In this document: positions 48,031-57,330 of the stretch, one piece after another | How the letters are laid out: each line of letters starts with the position of its first letter | Position numbering within the stretch: position 1 is the first letter of the stretch | DNA from: Pseudarthrobacter sp. NBSH8 | Lineage (GTDB): Bacteria; Actinomycetota; Actinomycetes; Actinomycetales; Micrococcaceae | Assembly (NCBI RefSeq): GCF_014217545.1 | Contig: NZ_CP043178.1 | Span: forward strand, 2,976,001 to 3,040,000 | DNA: 64,000 bases | Direction of reading: 5' to 3' | Program-made: the position numbers and the translations under genes | Notes under the pieces: model-generated | Told to the model about the DNA's origin: nothing | The model's input: the letters and a program-made list of their open reading frames with translations, nothing else | Database searches by the model: none

Positions 48031-48410
48031 AGTGACAGCCCACCTTCACGTGCACCGTCAGCGACGGCGGCGATCCGGCCGTGGTACTTGTTACCACCGC
48101 GGTCGAAGACAACAGCTTCGATGCCGGCAGCCTTGGCACGAGCGGCAACGAGCTCGCCAACGCGCTTGGCCTTGGCGGTCTTGTCGCCTTCGAATGCACG
48201 AAGGTCGGCTTCCAGTGTGGAGGCGCTTGCTACGGTCAGGCCCTTGGTGTCATCGACAACCTGGACGAATACGTGGCGTGCGGAACGGTTGACGACCAGA
48301 CGAGGACGTACAGCCGTGCCGGAGATGCGCTTGCGGATACGAAGCTGGCGGCGGCTGCGCGAAGCAGACTTGCTCTTGTTCGTACGCTTCTTGTTAATTG
48401 AGATGGCCAT
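48027..48410 (-). CDS. rplR: 50S ribosomal protein L18
   Basis: Binds 5S rRNA. The 127 residues contain [55 protein letters not shown] (split from the preceding part) and [21 protein letters not shown]. It lies between rplF and rpsE. Confidence 0.97.
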   Translation of the reverse strand: MAISINKKRTNKSKSASRSRRQLRIRKRISGTAVRPRLVVNRSARHVFVQVVDDTKGLTVASASTLEADLRAFEGDKTAKAKRVGELVAARAKAAGIEAVVFDRGGNKYHGRIAAVADGAREGGLSL

Positions 48411-48412
48411 GG

Positions 48413-48949
48413 TTACTTACCAGCCTTTCCGACCTTGCGGCGGATGACTTCGCCTGCGTAGCGGATGCCCTTGCCCTTGTAGGGGTCCGGCTTCCGCAGC
48501 TTGCGAATGTTGGCAGCAACCTCGCCGACCTGCTGCTTGTTGATACCTGAAACAGAGAGCTTGGTCGGGGTCTCAACTGCAAAGGTGATGCCGTCCGGTG
48601 CGGTGACATTTACCGGGTGGCTGTAGCCGAGAGCGAACTCAAGGTCAGATCCCTTGGCCTGAACGCGGTAACCAGTACCAACGATTTCAAGCTTCTTCTC
48701 GTAGCCCTTGGTAACGCCCTCGATCATGTTGGAAATCAGGGTGCGGGTCAGGCCGTGGAGTGAACGGGAGGCGCGCTCGTCGTTCGGGCGGGCGACAGTC
48801 AGGGTCTCTGCTTCCAGGGAAACCTCGATCGGGCTGGCCACAGTGTGGTTCAGCTCGCCTTTGGCACCCTTGACGCTGACGACAGAGCCGTCAACCTTGA
48901 CCTCAACGCCGGCAGGAACGGTGATGGGGAGACGTCCAATACGTGACAT
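48413..48949 (-). CDS. rplF: 50S ribosomal protein L6
   Basis: Large-subunit protein near the sarcin-ricin loop. The 178 residues begin [20 protein letters not shown] and contain [15 protein letters not shown] [39 protein letters not shown] and the conserved [16 protein letters not shown]. It lies between rpsH and rplR. Confidence 0.97.
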   Translation of the reverse strand: MSRIGRLPITVPAGVEVKVDGSVVSVKGAKGELNHTVASPIEVSLEAETLTVARPNDERASRSLHGLTRTLISNMIEGVTKGYEKKLEIVGTGYRVQAKGSDLEFALGYSHPVNVTAPDGITFAVETPTKLSVSGINKQQVGEVAANIRKLRKPDPYKGKGIRYAGEVIRRKVGKAGK

Positions 48950-48967
48950 TATTCTCTTCCTTTCCCG

Positions 48968-49366
48968 TTACCAGACGTAGGCGAGGACTTCGCCGCCCAC
49001 GCCCTTCTTGCCGGCTTGCTTATCAGTCAAGAGGCCGGAAGAGGTGGACAGGATTGCGACACCCAGGCCACCGAGCACGTGCGGGAGGTTGGTGGACTTT
49101 GCGTAAACACGCAGGCCCGGCTTGGAAATACGGCGAACGCCAGCGATTGAACGCTCGCGGTTCGGTCCGAACTTAAGGTCCAGGGTCAGCTTCTTGCCAA
49201 CCTCTGCGTCTTCTTCTTTCCAGGAGGCGATGTAACCTTCAGCCTTCAGGATGTCGGCAACGCGTGCCTTGAGCTTGCTGTACGGCATGGACACGGAATC
49301 GTGGTACGCCGAGTTTGCATTGCGCAGACGCGTAAGCATGTCTGCGACCGGATCAGTCATTGTCAT
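48968..49366 (-). CDS. rpsH: 30S ribosomal protein S8
   Basis: Primary 16S rRNA binder that also regulates its own operon in some bacteria. The 132 residues have [59 protein letters not shown] and GGEVLAYVW. Two start codons (MTMTDP) are possible. The gap of 78 bases to rplE has no room for rpsN, which normally sits here. Confidence 0.97.
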   Translation of the reverse strand: MTMTDPVADMLTRLRNANSAYHDSVSMPYSKLKARVADILKAEGYIASWKEEDAEVGKKLTLDLKFGPNRERSIAGVRRISKPGLRVYAKSTNLPHVLGGLGVAILSTSSGLLTDKQAGKKGVGGEVLAYVW

Positions 49367-49444
49367 TTGGGCTCTTGCCCTTCCTCATAACGGTTTCCTC
49401 GCTGCCGCATAAAGCTTCAGCGAAGGACCTGTTACGTAGTTAGA

Positions 49445-50026
49445 TTAGTCTTCGGCCTTGAACGGGAAACCGAGTGCCTTAAGCAGCGCGCGGCCTTCGT
49501 CGTTGGTCTTGGCGGTGGTTACAACCGTGATGTCCATGCCGCGTACGCGGTCGATGGAATCCTGGTCGATTTCGTGGAACATAACCTGCTCGGTCAGACC
49601 GAAGGTGTAGTTGCCGTTGCCGTCGAACTGCTTGCCACTGAGGCCGCGGAAGTCGCGGATACGGGGCAGAGCCAGCGTGACCAGACGATCCAGGAATTCC
49701 CACATGCGGTCTCCACGCAGGGTTGCGTGTGCGCCGATGGGCATGCCTTCGCGCAGCTTGAACTGTGCGATCGACTTGCGGGCCTTGGTTACCTGCGGCT
49801 TCTGGCCGGTGATCAGGGTCAGATCGCGGACAGCGCCGTCGATCAGCTTGGAGTCCTTAGCGGCATCTCCAACACCCATGTTCACAACGACCTTCACCAG
49901 GCGGGGAACCTGGTTCACGTTGCTGTACTTGAATTCCTCAACGAGCGTGCTCTTGATGGAATCGGCGTACTTGGTCTTCAGACGAGGAACGATCTTCGCT
50001 GCCGGAGTCTCGAGAGTCTCAGTCAT
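49445..50026 (-). CDS. rplE: 50S ribosomal protein L5
   Basis: Forms the 5S rRNA complex and a bridge to S13. The 193 residues contain [53 protein letters not shown] and the late [21 protein letters not shown] short Thr/Glu/Ala lead precedes the core. Its start shares one base with the rplX stop. Confidence 0.97.
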   Translation of the reverse strand: MTETLETPAAKIVPRLKTKYADSIKSTLVEEFKYSNVNQVPRLVKVVVNMGVGDAAKDSKLIDGAVRDLTLITGQKPQVTKARKSIAQFKLREGMPIGAHATLRGDRMWEFLDRLVTLALPRIRDFRGLSGKQFDGNGNYTFGLTEQVMFHEIDQDSIDRVRGMDITVVTTAKTNDEGRALLKALGFPFKAED

Positions 50027-50385
50027 TAGATGTCCTTCCCGGAGCTCTTGGCCACGCGGACACGCACTTCACGCTTCACGCCATCGCGCTCAACGGTCTC
50101 GGTGCGGAAACCGACGCGGGTGGGCTTCTTGGTGGACGGGTCAACCAGAGCCACGTTGGAGATGTGGATCGAAGCTTCTACGACCTCGATGCCACCGGTC
50201 TTGGTGCCGCGCTGCGACTGACCGGCCTTGGTGTGCTTGGTTACGCGGTTAATGCCCTCAACCAACAAGCGGTTGGTCTCGGGGAATACGCGCAGAACCT
50301 TGCCCTGCTTACCTTTGTCGCCGCCGCGCTCAGCCTTGGCGCCAGTGATGACCTGAACGAGGTCACCCTTTTTGATCTTAGCCAT
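50026..50385 (-). CDS. rplX: 50S ribosomal protein L24
   Basis: Assembly-initiator protein with a KOW motif. The 119 residues start [20 protein letters not shown] and include [20 protein letters not shown] and [20 protein letters not shown]. It follows rplN by 3 bases. Confidence 0.97.
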   Translation of the reverse strand: MAKIKKGDLVQVITGAKAERGGDKGKQGKVLRVFPETNRLLVEGINRVTKHTKAGQSQRGTKTGGIEVVEASIHISNVALVDPSTKKPTRVGFRTETVERDGVKREVRVRVAKSSGKDI

Positions 50386-50388
50386 GGA

Positions 50389-50757
50389 CTAGAGCACCTC
50401 CGGAGCCAGAGAAACGATCTTCATGAACTTCTTGTCACGAAGTTCACGACCAACCGGTCCGAAGATACGGGTACCGCGGGGGTCACCGTCAGCCTTCAGG
50501 ATCACAGCTGCGTTCTCGTCAAACTTGATGTAGGAACCATCCGCACGGCGGCGTTCCTTCTTGGTACGGACGATGACTGCCTTAACAACATCGCCCTTCT
50601 TTACGTTGCCGCCCGGAATTGCATCCTTGACGGTAGCGACGATGACGTCGCCAATGCCTGCGTAGCGACGGCCAGATCCACCGAGAACGCGAATGGTAAG
50701 GATTTCCTTAGCACCCGTGTTGTCGGCGACCTTGAGTCGCGACTCCTGCTGAATCAC
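50389..50757 (-). CDS. rplN: 50S ribosomal protein L14
   Basis: First gene of the spc unit in this genome. The 122 residues, [20 protein letters not shown] through [13 protein letters not shown] [20 protein letters not shown], match L14 over the full length. The start is a GTG. Unlike in many bacteria it does not directly follow rpsQ: 757 bases with a terminator and repeats intervene, so it probably has its own promoter. Confidence 0.97.
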   Translation of the reverse strand: MIQQESRLKVADNTGAKEILTIRVLGGSGRRYAGIGDVIVATVKDAIPGGNVKKGDVVKAVIVRTKKERRRADGSYIKFDENAAVILKADGDPRGTRIFGPVGRELRDKKFMKIVSLAPEVL

Positions 50758-51082
50758 TATTTACTCCTTGCGTCGCGCCGGTTCTCAGACCGAAAATCTT
50801 CCTACGGAATGAGCCTTGCGGAACGGTTGATCGGGGTGTCTCTTGACCTGCCTGGATTTTGCCAGACCAGGCCTAAACTCCCGTGCCAAAAACATTTGCT
50901 TCCCAGGCGGATCCGGACAGGTCCGAGGCGCTAGGGGGCACTATGCCGTGGCACGATTGTTTACGAGGTTGATAACGGCGCACAGAGGGCGCCATACAAA
51001 CTCAATATCCTAGCACAGTTGGGGCCATCTCCCATATCACACGGTGGCATACAGAGCACAACCACTGCCTTCTAGAGCCGGC

Positions 51083-51167
51083 AACGCACGACGGCGTCAC
51101 GCACGGCACGCTTTCGGCCCACCGGGTGTGCAACTCCCCCGGAAACCCGGCCTCCCGCCGTCGAACG
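51083..51167. repeat. Direct repeat, copy A
   Basis: Matches 51304-51390 over about 85 bases with a few changes; shared blocks include ACGACGGCGTCACGCA, GGCACGCTTTCGGCCCACC and CTCCCCCGGAAACCCGG. Confidence 0.85.
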
Positions 51168-51199
51168 CTCTCTCATTTGACGCAGGTTTTTGGGCGACC

Positions 51200-51294
51200 C
51201 TCTCTCACTTAATGTGGGTTCTTCACCAACGCTCTCTCACTCTCCTCAGGAAAGTGAGAGAGCGTTGGTGCCTTTCCTGCATTAAGTGAGAGAG
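51200..51294. repeat. Nested palindrome of CTCTCTCACT units
   Basis: The inner pair is a perfect 18-bp inverted repeat (51224-51241 with 51253-51270, CACCAACGCTCTCTCACT arm, 11-base loop). The outer pair is a perfect 15-bp inverted repeat (51200-51214 with 51280-51294, CTCTCTCACTTAATG arm). A related unit CGCTCTCTCA occurs at 51166-51175. Confidence 0.9.
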
Positions 51295-51303
51295 CGTCCT
51301 GGG

Positions 51304-51390
51304 AACGCGGACGACGGCGTCACGCAGGGCACGCTTTCGGCCCACCACCGGTGCCACTCCCCCGGAAACCCGGACTCCCGCCGTCGGACG
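51304..51390. repeat. Direct repeat, copy B
   Basis: Second copy of the 51083-51167 repeat in the same orientation, on the other side of the nested palindrome. Confidence 0.85.
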
Positions 51391-51448
51391 TCCCCCAAGA
51401 ACCTGCTCCGCGTGACACCGCCAGCCGGCCCACCCGCAACAAAACGCA

Positions 51449-51484
51449 GGAAACCCCCGCTCCCAAGAGGGAGCGGGGGTTTCC
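51449..51484 (-). terminator. Intrinsic terminator of the S10 operon
   Basis: A perfect 16-bp stem (51449-51464 with 51469-51484, GGAAACCCCCGCTCCC arm) with a 4-base loop, 30 bases after the rpsQ stop. The minus strand continues TGCGTTTTGTTG. Confidence 0.88.
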
Positions 51485-51514
51485 GGTGCAGTACCTGCAG
51501 GCAGGCTGCGGGTG

Positions 51515-51823
51515 TTACTTAGCCTTTTCGAGGATCTCGACCAGACGCCACCGCTTGGTAGCGGACAGCGGGCGGGTCTCGGCGAGGAGAACGAGGTCGC
51601 CGATGCCGGCGCTGTTCTCTTCGTCGTGAGCCTTGATCTTCGTGTTGCGGCGGATGACTTTGCCGTACAAAGCGTGCTTTACGCGGTCTTCAACCTGGAC
51701 AACGATGGTCTTTTCCATCTTGTCCGAGACTACGTAGCCACGCTTCGTCTTACGGTCACCGCGTTCGCCAGCCGTAGCTGCTGCGGAAACAGTTTCCGTC
51801 ACGTTCTCGTCCTTTTCACTCAC
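51515..51823 (-). CDS. rpsQ: 30S ribosomal protein S17
   Basis: Primary 16S rRNA binder with an OB fold. The 102 residues have a 20-residue acidic lead, then [40 protein letters not shown] and [20 protein letters not shown]. Its GTG start overlaps rpmC as GTGA. It is the last gene of the S10 unit and precedes a strong terminator. Confidence 0.97.
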   Translation of the reverse strand: MSEKDENVTETVSAAATAGERGDRKTKRGYVVSDKMEKTIVVQVEDRVKHALYGKVIRRNTKIKAHDEENSAGIGDLVLLAETRPLSATKRWRLVEILEKAK

Positions 51824-52149
51824 TTGGCATCCTCCTCGGCCTCAACCGTTTCAGCCGTTTCGGCCTTCTTGGCTGCAGCCTTCTTGGACTTCTTCTCTTC
51901 CTTGGCTTCCACAACCGGTGCGGCAACCTCGGCACGAATGCCCAGCTCGCGCTCACGGAGAACGGTGTAGATGCGTGCGATGTCCTTCTTTACCGCGCGC
52001 AGACGACCGTGGTTCTCCAGCTGACCGGTGGCGGACTGGAAACGCAGGTTGAACAGCTCTTCCTTAGCCTTCCGGAGTTCTTCAACGAGGCGCTCGTTGT
52101 CGAACGTGTCCAGCTGTGCGGATGCAAGTTCCTTGGATCCTACTGCCAT
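51820..52149 (-). CDS. rpmC: 50S ribosomal protein L29 with C-terminal extension
   Basis: Exit-tunnel rim protein that contacts targeting factors. The conserved part (residues about 5-75: [53 protein letters not shown]) is normal. A further 30 or so Lys/Ala/Glu-rich residues bring it to 109, against about 65-77 in the usual family. It lies between rplP and rpsQ. Confidence 0.96.
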   Translation of the reverse strand: MAVGSKELASAQLDTFDNERLVEELRKAKEELFNLRFQSATGQLENHGRLRAVKKDIARIYTVLRERELGIRAEVAAPVVEAKEEKKSKKAAAKKAETAETVEAEEDAK

Positions 52150-52151
52150 TT

Positions 52152-52568
52152 CTATTCACCACCTTCGCGACGCAAAATGCGTGCCTTCAACGGGAGCTTG
52201 TGGATTGCCAGGCGCAGGGCCTCGCGAGCTACCGATTCCTCGACGCCGGAGATCTCAAAGAGAACCCGGCCCGGCTTGACGTTTGAGACCCACCATTCCG
52301 GCGAACCCTTACCGGAACCCATGCGGGTTTCGGCAGGCTTCTTGGTGATCGGACGGTCAGGATAGATGTTGATCCAGACCTTGCCGCCACGCTTGATGTG
52401 GCGGGTCATCGCGATACGGGCAGACTCGATCTGACGGTTGGTGACGTATGCCGGGCTCAGAGCCTGGATACCCCATTCACCGAAGGAGACCTTGGTGCCG
52501 CCCGTAGCAGCGCCGGAACGACCCGGGTGGTGCTGCTTACGGTGCTTGACTCGACGTGGGATAAGCAT
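52152..52568 (-). CDS. rplP: 50S ribosomal protein L16
   Basis: Supports A-site tRNA accommodation. The 138 residues begin [19 protein letters not shown] and contain [57 protein letters not shown] and [15 protein letters not shown]. It follows rpsC without a gap. Confidence 0.98.
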   Translation of the reverse strand: MLIPRRVKHRKQHHPGRSGAATGGTKVSFGEWGIQALSPAYVTNRQIESARIAMTRHIKRGGKVWINIYPDRPITKKPAETRMGSGKGSPEWWVSNVKPGRVLFEISGVEESVAREALRLAIHKLPLKARILRREGGE

Positions 52569-53411
52569 TTAAGCCTGTCCTCCTTCTACTGCAGCAGGTG
52601 CAGCCTCAACTGCCGGAGCCTCGGCAGCCGGAACTGCCTCCGCTGCCGGACGGTCGGTACGACGACGGCGGTCACCACGGTCAGCGCCGCCGGCGCCACC
52701 CGGGCGGCCCGGACGGTCGCTGGGGCCGCGGCCACGGGACGGAGCAGCAGCTGCCTGCTGAGCCAGTTCCTTGGCGGTGACGTCGCCCTTGTAGATCCAG
52801 ACCTTCACGCCGATGCGGCCGAAGGTGGTCTTGGCCTCGTAGAAGCCGTAGTCGATGTTCGCACGGAGGGTGTGCAGGGGCACACGGCCTTCGCGGTAGA
52901 ACTCCGAGCGGGACATTTCTGCGCCACCCAGTCGACCGGAGCAAGCGATACGGATGCCCTTGGCACCTGCACGCTGAGCGGACTGCATTGCCTTCTTCAT
53001 CGCACGGCGGAAAGCCACGCGGGAAGTCAGCTGCTCAGCAACGCCCTGGGCAACAAGCTGTGCTTCCATCTCGGGGTTCTTGACCTCGAGGATGTTCAGC
53101 TGGACCTGCTTGCCCGTCAGCTTCTCAAGCTCGCCGCGGATGCGGTCTGCTTCAGCGCCGCGGCGGCCGATAACGATGCCGGGACGTGCCGTGTGGATAT
53201 CCACGCGGACACGGTCACGGGTGCGCTCGATCTCAACCTTGGCGATACCGGCGCGCTCCATGCCAACTGACATGAGCTGACGGATACGGATGTCTTCGCG
53301 AACGAAGTCCTTGTACCGCTGTCCGGGCTTGGTGCTGTCAGCGAACCAGTGCGATACGTGATCGGTGGTGATGCCGAGTCGGAACCCGTGCGGGTTAACT
53401 TTCTGTCCCAC
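52569..53411 (-). CDS. rpsC: 30S ribosomal protein S3 with C-terminal extension
   Basis: Lines the mRNA entry channel. The 280 residues start with [20 protein letters not shown] after a GTG, include the KH domain with [20 protein letters not shown], and [20 protein letters not shown]. The last 65 or so residues, rich in Arg/Gly/Pro then Ala/Glu, are a tail typical of actinobacteria. It abuts both neighbours. Confidence 0.97.
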   Translation of the reverse strand: MGQKVNPHGFRLGITTDHVSHWFADSTKPGQRYKDFVREDIRIRQLMSVGMERAGIAKVEIERTRDRVRVDIHTARPGIVIGRRGAEADRIRGELEKLTGKQVQLNILEVKNPEMEAQLVAQGVAEQLTSRVAFRRAMKKAMQSAQRAGAKGIRIACSGRLGGAEMSRSEFYREGRVPLHTLRANIDYGFYEAKTTFGRIGVKVWIYKGDVTAKELAQQAAAAPSRGRGPSDRPGRPGGAGGADRGDRRRRTDRPAAEAVPAAEAPAVEAAPAAVEGGQA

Positions 53412-53777
53412 TTAGCGAGCCTCCTCTTTCTCAGGTGTAGCGACTACCACAGTGATGTGGCTGGTGCGCTTCTTGATCTGAAATGCACGACCCTGAGCAC
53501 GCGGCTGGAACCGCTTCATGGTCGGGCCTTCATCAACGAACATTTCGCTGATGATGAGGTCGCTTTCGTCAAACGCAACACCGTCGCGGTCCGCGAGGGA
53601 CCGGGCGTTTGCGATTGCCGACTGTACTACCTTGAATACCGGCTCCGAAGCTGCCTGGGGGGCAAACTTCAGAATTGCCAGAGCCTCATTCGCTTGCTTA
53701 CCACGAACAAGGTTGACGACGCGCCGGGCCTTCATAGGCGTTACGCGGATGTGACGCGCAATTGCCTTGGCTTCCAT
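53412..53777 (-). CDS. rplV: 50S ribosomal protein L22
   Basis: Its hairpin lines the exit tunnel. The 121 residues contain [56 protein letters not shown] and [13 protein letters not shown]. It lies between rpsS and rpsC. Confidence 0.98.
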   Translation of the reverse strand: MEAKAIARHIRVTPMKARRVVNLVRGKQANEALAILKFAPQAASEPVFKVVQSAIANARSLADRDGVAFDESDLIISEMFVDEGPTMKRFQPRAQGRAFQIKKRTSHITVVVATPEKEEAR

Positions 53778-53815
53778 TGCTTTCCTTCTCTCGTCTTTGA
53801 CGTAAGTGCAGGCGC

Positions 53816-54097
53816 CTAGCGGCGCTTGCCCTTACGGTCGTCCTTGACATGGCCGCGGAATGTCCGCGTGGGAGCGAATTCGCCGAGCTTGTGCCCGACC
53901 ATCGACTCGGTGACAAACACCGGAATGTGCTTGCGTCCGTCGTGTACGGCGATCGTGTGCCCGAGCATGTCGGGGATGATCATCGAACGGCGGGACCAGG
54001 TCTTGATGACGTTCTTGGTGCCCTTATCGTTTTCCCTGGCTACCTTTACAAAGAGGTGCTGGTCAACGAAAGGACCTTTTTTCAGGCTGCGTGGCAT
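53816..54097 (-). CDS. rpsS: 30S ribosomal protein S19
   Basis: Head protein binding 16S rRNA with S13. The 93 residues, [20 protein letters not shown] through [20 protein letters not shown], match the family along the whole length. It lies 12 bases downstream of rplB. Confidence 0.98.
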   Translation of the reverse strand: MPRSLKKGPFVDQHLFVKVARENDKGTKNVIKTWSRRSMIIPDMLGHTIAVHDGRKHIPVFVTESMVGHKLGEFAPTRTFRGHVKDDRKGKRR

Positions 54098-54109
54098 GTG
54101 TCCAGGCTC

Positions 54110-54949
54110 CTATCGCTTGTTCTTGCCAGTACGACGGCGACGAACAATAAGCTTGTCGCTCTCTTTGTTGGGACGCCGGGTGCGGCCTTCCCGCTTACCG
54201 TTCGGGTTGACGGGGTGACGTCCACCGGACGTCTTACCCTCGCCACCACCGTGCGGGTGGTCAACCGGGTTCATCGCGACACCACGGACGGTCGGGCGAA
54301 CGCCCTTCCACCGCATGCGGCCGGCCTTACCCCAGTTGATGTTCGACTGCTCGGCGTTGCCGACCTCGCCGACGGTTGCGCGGCAGCGCACGTCAACGTT
54401 GCGGATTTCGCCGGAAGGCAGACGCAGCTGGGCGAAGCGGCCTTCCTTGGCAACAAGCTGGATCGATGCGCCGGCGGAGCGGCCCATCTTGGCGCCGCCA
54501 CCCGGACGCAGTTCAACTGCGTGGATTACGGTACCAACCGGGATGTTGAGCAGCGGCAGGTTGTTACCGGGCTTGATGTCAGCACCGGAACCTGCCTCAA
54601 CAACATCACCCTGGGAAAGCTTGTTCGGAGCGATGATGTAGCGCTTGGTGCCATCAATGTAGTGCAGGAGGGCGATGCGAGCCGTACGGTTCGGATCGTA
54701 CTCGATTTCGGCAACGCGGGCGTTGACGCCGTCTTTGTCGTGGCGACGGAAGTCGATCAGACGGTACTGGCGCTTGTGGCCACCACCCTTGTGACGGGTC
54801 GTGATCTTACCGGAGTTGTTACGGCCGCCCTTTTTGGGCAGCGGACGTACCAACGACTTTTCCGGCGTCGACCGCGTGATTTCGGTGAAGTCCGCTACGC
54901 TCGAGCCACGACGGCCCGGGGTAGTCGGCTTGTACTTACGGATTCCCAT
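54110..54949 (-). CDS. rplB: 50S ribosomal protein L2
   Basis: Needed for subunit joining and peptidyl transfer. The 279 residues include [23 protein letters not shown] [58 protein letters not shown] and the key histidine loop [20 protein letters not shown]. Confidence 0.98.
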   Translation of the reverse strand: MGIRKYKPTTPGRRGSSVADFTEITRSTPEKSLVRPLPKKGGRNNSGKITTRHKGGGHKRQYRLIDFRRHDKDGVNARVAEIEYDPNRTARIALLHYIDGTKRYIIAPNKLSQGDVVEAGSGADIKPGNNLPLLNIPVGTVIHAVELRPGGGAKMGRSAGASIQLVAKEGRFAQLRLPSGEIRNVDVRCRATVGEVGNAEQSNINWGKAGRMRWKGVRPTVRGVAMNPVDHPHGGGEGKTSGGRHPVNPNGKREGRTRRPNKESDKLIVRRRRTGKNKR

Positions 54950-54978
54950 AATTTATTTCCTCGTTAAAGTGGTCTCCG

Positions 54979-55284
54979 CTACGAGAGCGGACCGCCGAAG
55001 ATGTCGATGGTGCCTTCTTTGAGGCTCACAATTGCACGCTTGGTGTTCTTGCGGGTACCCCATCCGAATTTGGTGCGCTTGCGCTTACCGGCACGGTTGA
55101 TGGTGTTGATCGATTCGACCTTGACGGAGAAAATCTTCTCCACGGCCAGCTTGATCTCGGTCTTGTTCGAGCGGGGGTCCACCAGGAAGGTGTACTTGCC
55201 CTCATCGATCAGGCCGTAGCTTTTTTCCGATACGACGGGTGCAAGCACGACGTCGCGCGGGTCTTTGATGGTGGCTGCACTCAC
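54979..55284 (-). CDS. rplW: 50S ribosomal protein L23
   Basis: Docking site for trigger factor and SRP at the exit tunnel. The 101 residues contain [40 protein letters not shown] and [20 protein letters not shown]. The start overlaps the rplD stop by four bases. Confidence 0.97.
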   Translation of the reverse strand: MSAATIKDPRDVVLAPVVSEKSYGLIDEGKYTFLVDPRSNKTEIKLAVEKIFSVKVESINTINRAGKRKRTKFGWGTRKNTKRAIVSLKEGTIDIFGGPLS

Positions 55285-55904
55285 TTGGCATCCTCCTCGT
55301 TCTTTGCTACTGCCCGGTCAGCAACGAATGCTTCGTAGGCAGCCTTGGTGAAGACAACGTCGTCAGAGACGAGTACGTCGTAGGTGTTCAGCTGGTCTGC
55401 GTACAGAACGTGAACACCGGCGAGGTTGCGCACGGAAAGTGCTGCAACATCGTTGGCGCGCTCGATGACAACCAGCAGGTTCTTGCGCTCGGAAACTTCG
55501 CGCAGCGTTGCCAGTGCGTTCTTGACGGACGGCTTGGTGCCCTCCACCAGTTCAGCAACAACGTGGATGCGTCCGTTGCGTGCCCGGTCAGAGAGTGCGC
55601 CGCGCAGTGCAGCAGCAATCATCTTCTTGGGGGTGCGCTGGCTGTAGTCACGCGGTGTGGGACCGTGGACTACGCCACCACCGGTCATGTGAGGAGCACG
55701 GATTGAACCCTGACGGGCGCGGCCGGTGCCCTTCTGCTTGAACGGCTTGCGACCTGCACCGGAAACTTCGGCGCGGGTCTTGGTTTTGTGGGTACCCTGG
55801 CGAGCAGCAGCGAGCTGGGCTACGACGACCTGGTGCAGCAGCGGCACGTTGGTCTGAACGTCGAAGATCTCTGCAGGCAGGTCAACCTTGACAGTGCTAG
55901 TCAT
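55281..55904 (-). CDS. rplD: 50S ribosomal protein L4
   Basis: Its loop reaches into the exit tunnel. The 207 residues contain [60 protein letters not shown] and a late Rossmann-like half. A role as autogenous regulator of the S10 operon is known from some bacteria but not shown here. Confidence 0.97.
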   Translation of the reverse strand: MTSTVKVDLPAEIFDVQTNVPLLHQVVVAQLAAARQGTHKTKTRAEVSGAGRKPFKQKGTGRARQGSIRAPHMTGGGVVHGPTPRDYSQRTPKKMIAAALRGALSDRARNGRIHVVAELVEGTKPSVKNALATLREVSERKNLLVVIERANDVAALSVRNLAGVHVLYADQLNTYDVLVSDDVVFTKAAYEAFVADRAVAKNEEDAK

Positions 55905-55908
55905 TGAA

Positions 55909-56559
55909 CTAGGCTCCCTTCACGGCGGTGCGTACGAGTACGACCTGGCCGCGGGCGCCGGGGACGGCACCCTTGATCAGGAGCAGCGACTTCTCGACGT
56001 CAACTGCGTGAACCGTGAGGTTCAGCGTGGTGTGACGAACGGCGCCCATGCGGCCGGCCATTTTCATGCCCTTGAAGACGCGGCTCGGGGTGGATGCGCC
56101 ACCGATTGAACCGGGCTTACGGTGGTTCTTGTGAGCACCGTGTGAGGCGGGAGCACCGTGGAAGCCGTGACGCTTCATAACACCGGCGAAGCCCTTACCC
56201 TTGGTGGTGCCGATAACGTCGATCTTCTGGCCGGCTTCGAAGAGCTCAACAGAAAGCTCCTGGCCCAGCTCGTAAGTGTCAGCATCTGCAGTGCGCAGTT
56301 CGACGACGTGGCGGCGAGGCGTGACGCCTGCCTTTTCAAAGTGACCAGCCAGCGGCTTGGTGACCTTGCGGGGATCGATCTGGCCGTAGCCGATCTGAAC
56401 AGCTACGTAGCCATCAGTGTCTGCGTTGCGCAGCTGGGTGATGACGTTCGAATCTGCCTGGACCACAGTGACGGGGATGAGCTTGTTGTTCTCGTCCCAG
56501 ACCTGGGTCATGCCGAGCTTCGTGCCCAGCAGGCCCTTTACGTTACGGGTTGCGGTCAT
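55909..56559 (-). CDS. rplC: 50S ribosomal protein L3
   Basis: Early assembly protein close to the peptidyl transferase centre. The 216 residues include [60 protein letters not shown] and [19 protein letters not shown]. It lies between rpsJ and rplD. Confidence 0.98.
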   Translation of the reverse strand: MTATRNVKGLLGTKLGMTQVWDENNKLIPVTVVQADSNVITQLRNADTDGYVAVQIGYGQIDPRKVTKPLAGHFEKAGVTPRRHVVELRTADADTYELGQELSVELFEAGQKIDVIGTTKGKGFAGVMKRHGFHGAPASHGAHKNHRKPGSIGGASTPSRVFKGMKMAGRMGAVRHTTLNLTVHAVDVEKSLLLIKGAVPGARGQVVLVRTAVKGA

Positions 56560-56576
56560 AGTCTCTCAGCACCTCC

Positions 56577-56885
56577 CTACAGCTTGATTTCGATGTTCAC
56601 GTCGGCCGGCAGGTCGAGACGCATAAGCGAATCAACAGCCTTCGGCGTGGGATCGATGATGTCGATAAGACGCTTGTGCGTGCGCATTTCAAAGTGCTCG
56701 CGGCTGTCCTTGTACTTGTGCGGAGAGCGGATAACACAGTAAATGTTCTTCTCCGTCGGCAGCGGCACGGGGCCAACTACCGTTGCGCCTGCGCGCGTGA
56801 CCGTCTCAACGATCTTCCGTGCTGAAACGTCAATGACCTCGTGGTCATATGACTTCAGCCGGATGCGGATTTTTTGTCCCGCCAT
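56577..56885 (-). CDS. rpsJ: 30S ribosomal protein S10
   Basis: First gene of the S10 operon; it also acts in antitermination as NusE. The 102 residues, [20 protein letters not shown] through [18 protein letters not shown], are typical. A ribosome site of the GAGAG type lies upstream. A long noncoding leader region precedes it. Confidence 0.98.
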   Translation of the reverse strand: MAGQKIRIRLKSYDHEVIDVSARKIVETVTRAGATVVGPVPLPTEKNIYCVIRSPHKYKDSREHFEMRTHKRLIDIIDPTPKAVDSLMRLDLPADVNIEIKL

Positions 56886-57330
56886 GTCGCCTGACTCTCT
56901 TTCAGTTAGTGCTGCTCCCGGTGAGGGCTGCTCTGTTCACTTTCTTGTTGCATGTGGCTGCCGAAGCATTTGAAGTCTGAACTACCACCCGCCGCACAAG
57001 CTGAATCCGGATGAATCCGGGTTCCTCAACCTGCCGACGTAACCGACCCCCGCGGTCGGGCGTGTCGCGCTTAGCACGCATACAAATCCGCAGTTCCATG
57101 GGGAGTGGGTTATGTTTGGGCTTCCACTTGGACCCTGACACCCGGCATTATCCGGATCGGGACACGAAGAAGCGCTTGAACAACTCATCTAGTATGCCGG
57201 ATATTATGCCCAGAAGCGAATCTGCAGGCTGACACCTCCCCTTACAACATATGGGCCAGCACACTGCTCATTGGGCCCTGCACCGCCTGCGGTCATTGCC
57301 TTCGGCAACATCCGAATGGATGATGGGGGA
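56886..57330. other. S10 operon leader and divergent promoter region
   Basis: These 445 noncoding bases lie between rpsJ (minus) and the beta-glucosidase (plus). They contain tandem 10-bp units CCGGATTCAT/CCGGATTCAG read on the minus strand (57001-57020), a hairpin CCGACC-CCCGC-GGTCGG (57043-57059) that could be part of an rpsJ leader structure, and an AAGCGCTT palindrome at 57170-57177. I could not assign a firm -35/-10 pair to either direction. Confidence 0.5.
57170..57177. promoter_or_regulatory. Possible LacI-type operator upstream of the GH1 gene
   Basis: AAGCGCTT is a perfect palindrome with the central CG step typical of LacI-family operators, about 150 bases before the beta-glucosidase start. 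No LacI-type gene lies in the window, and short palindromes arise by chance. Confidence 0.25.

Larger units (their letters stand above)
50758..51514. other. 757-bp rpsQ-rplN gap with promoter region and repeat cassette
   Basis: I see no credible gene here; the small open frames are made of repeats. From the right it holds the rpsQ terminator (51449-51484), two direct repeats of about 86 bp (51083-51167 and 51304-51390) and nested palindromes between them (51200-51294). Next to rplN lies an A+T-richer stretch (about 50940-51040) that should contain the rplN promoter; TAGGAT on the minus strand at 51007-51012 is a weak -10 candidate. Confidence 0.6.

Noticed and set aside
51160..51300. CTCTCTCACT units considered as a CRISPR or toxin-antitoxin leader
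   Set aside because: The units are nested inverted repeats, not evenly spaced direct repeats, and no associated coding genes exist.
51044..51522. Small open frames in the rpsQ-rplN gap
   Set aside because: They consist of the direct repeats and palindromes, overlap each other in several frames and show no protein features.
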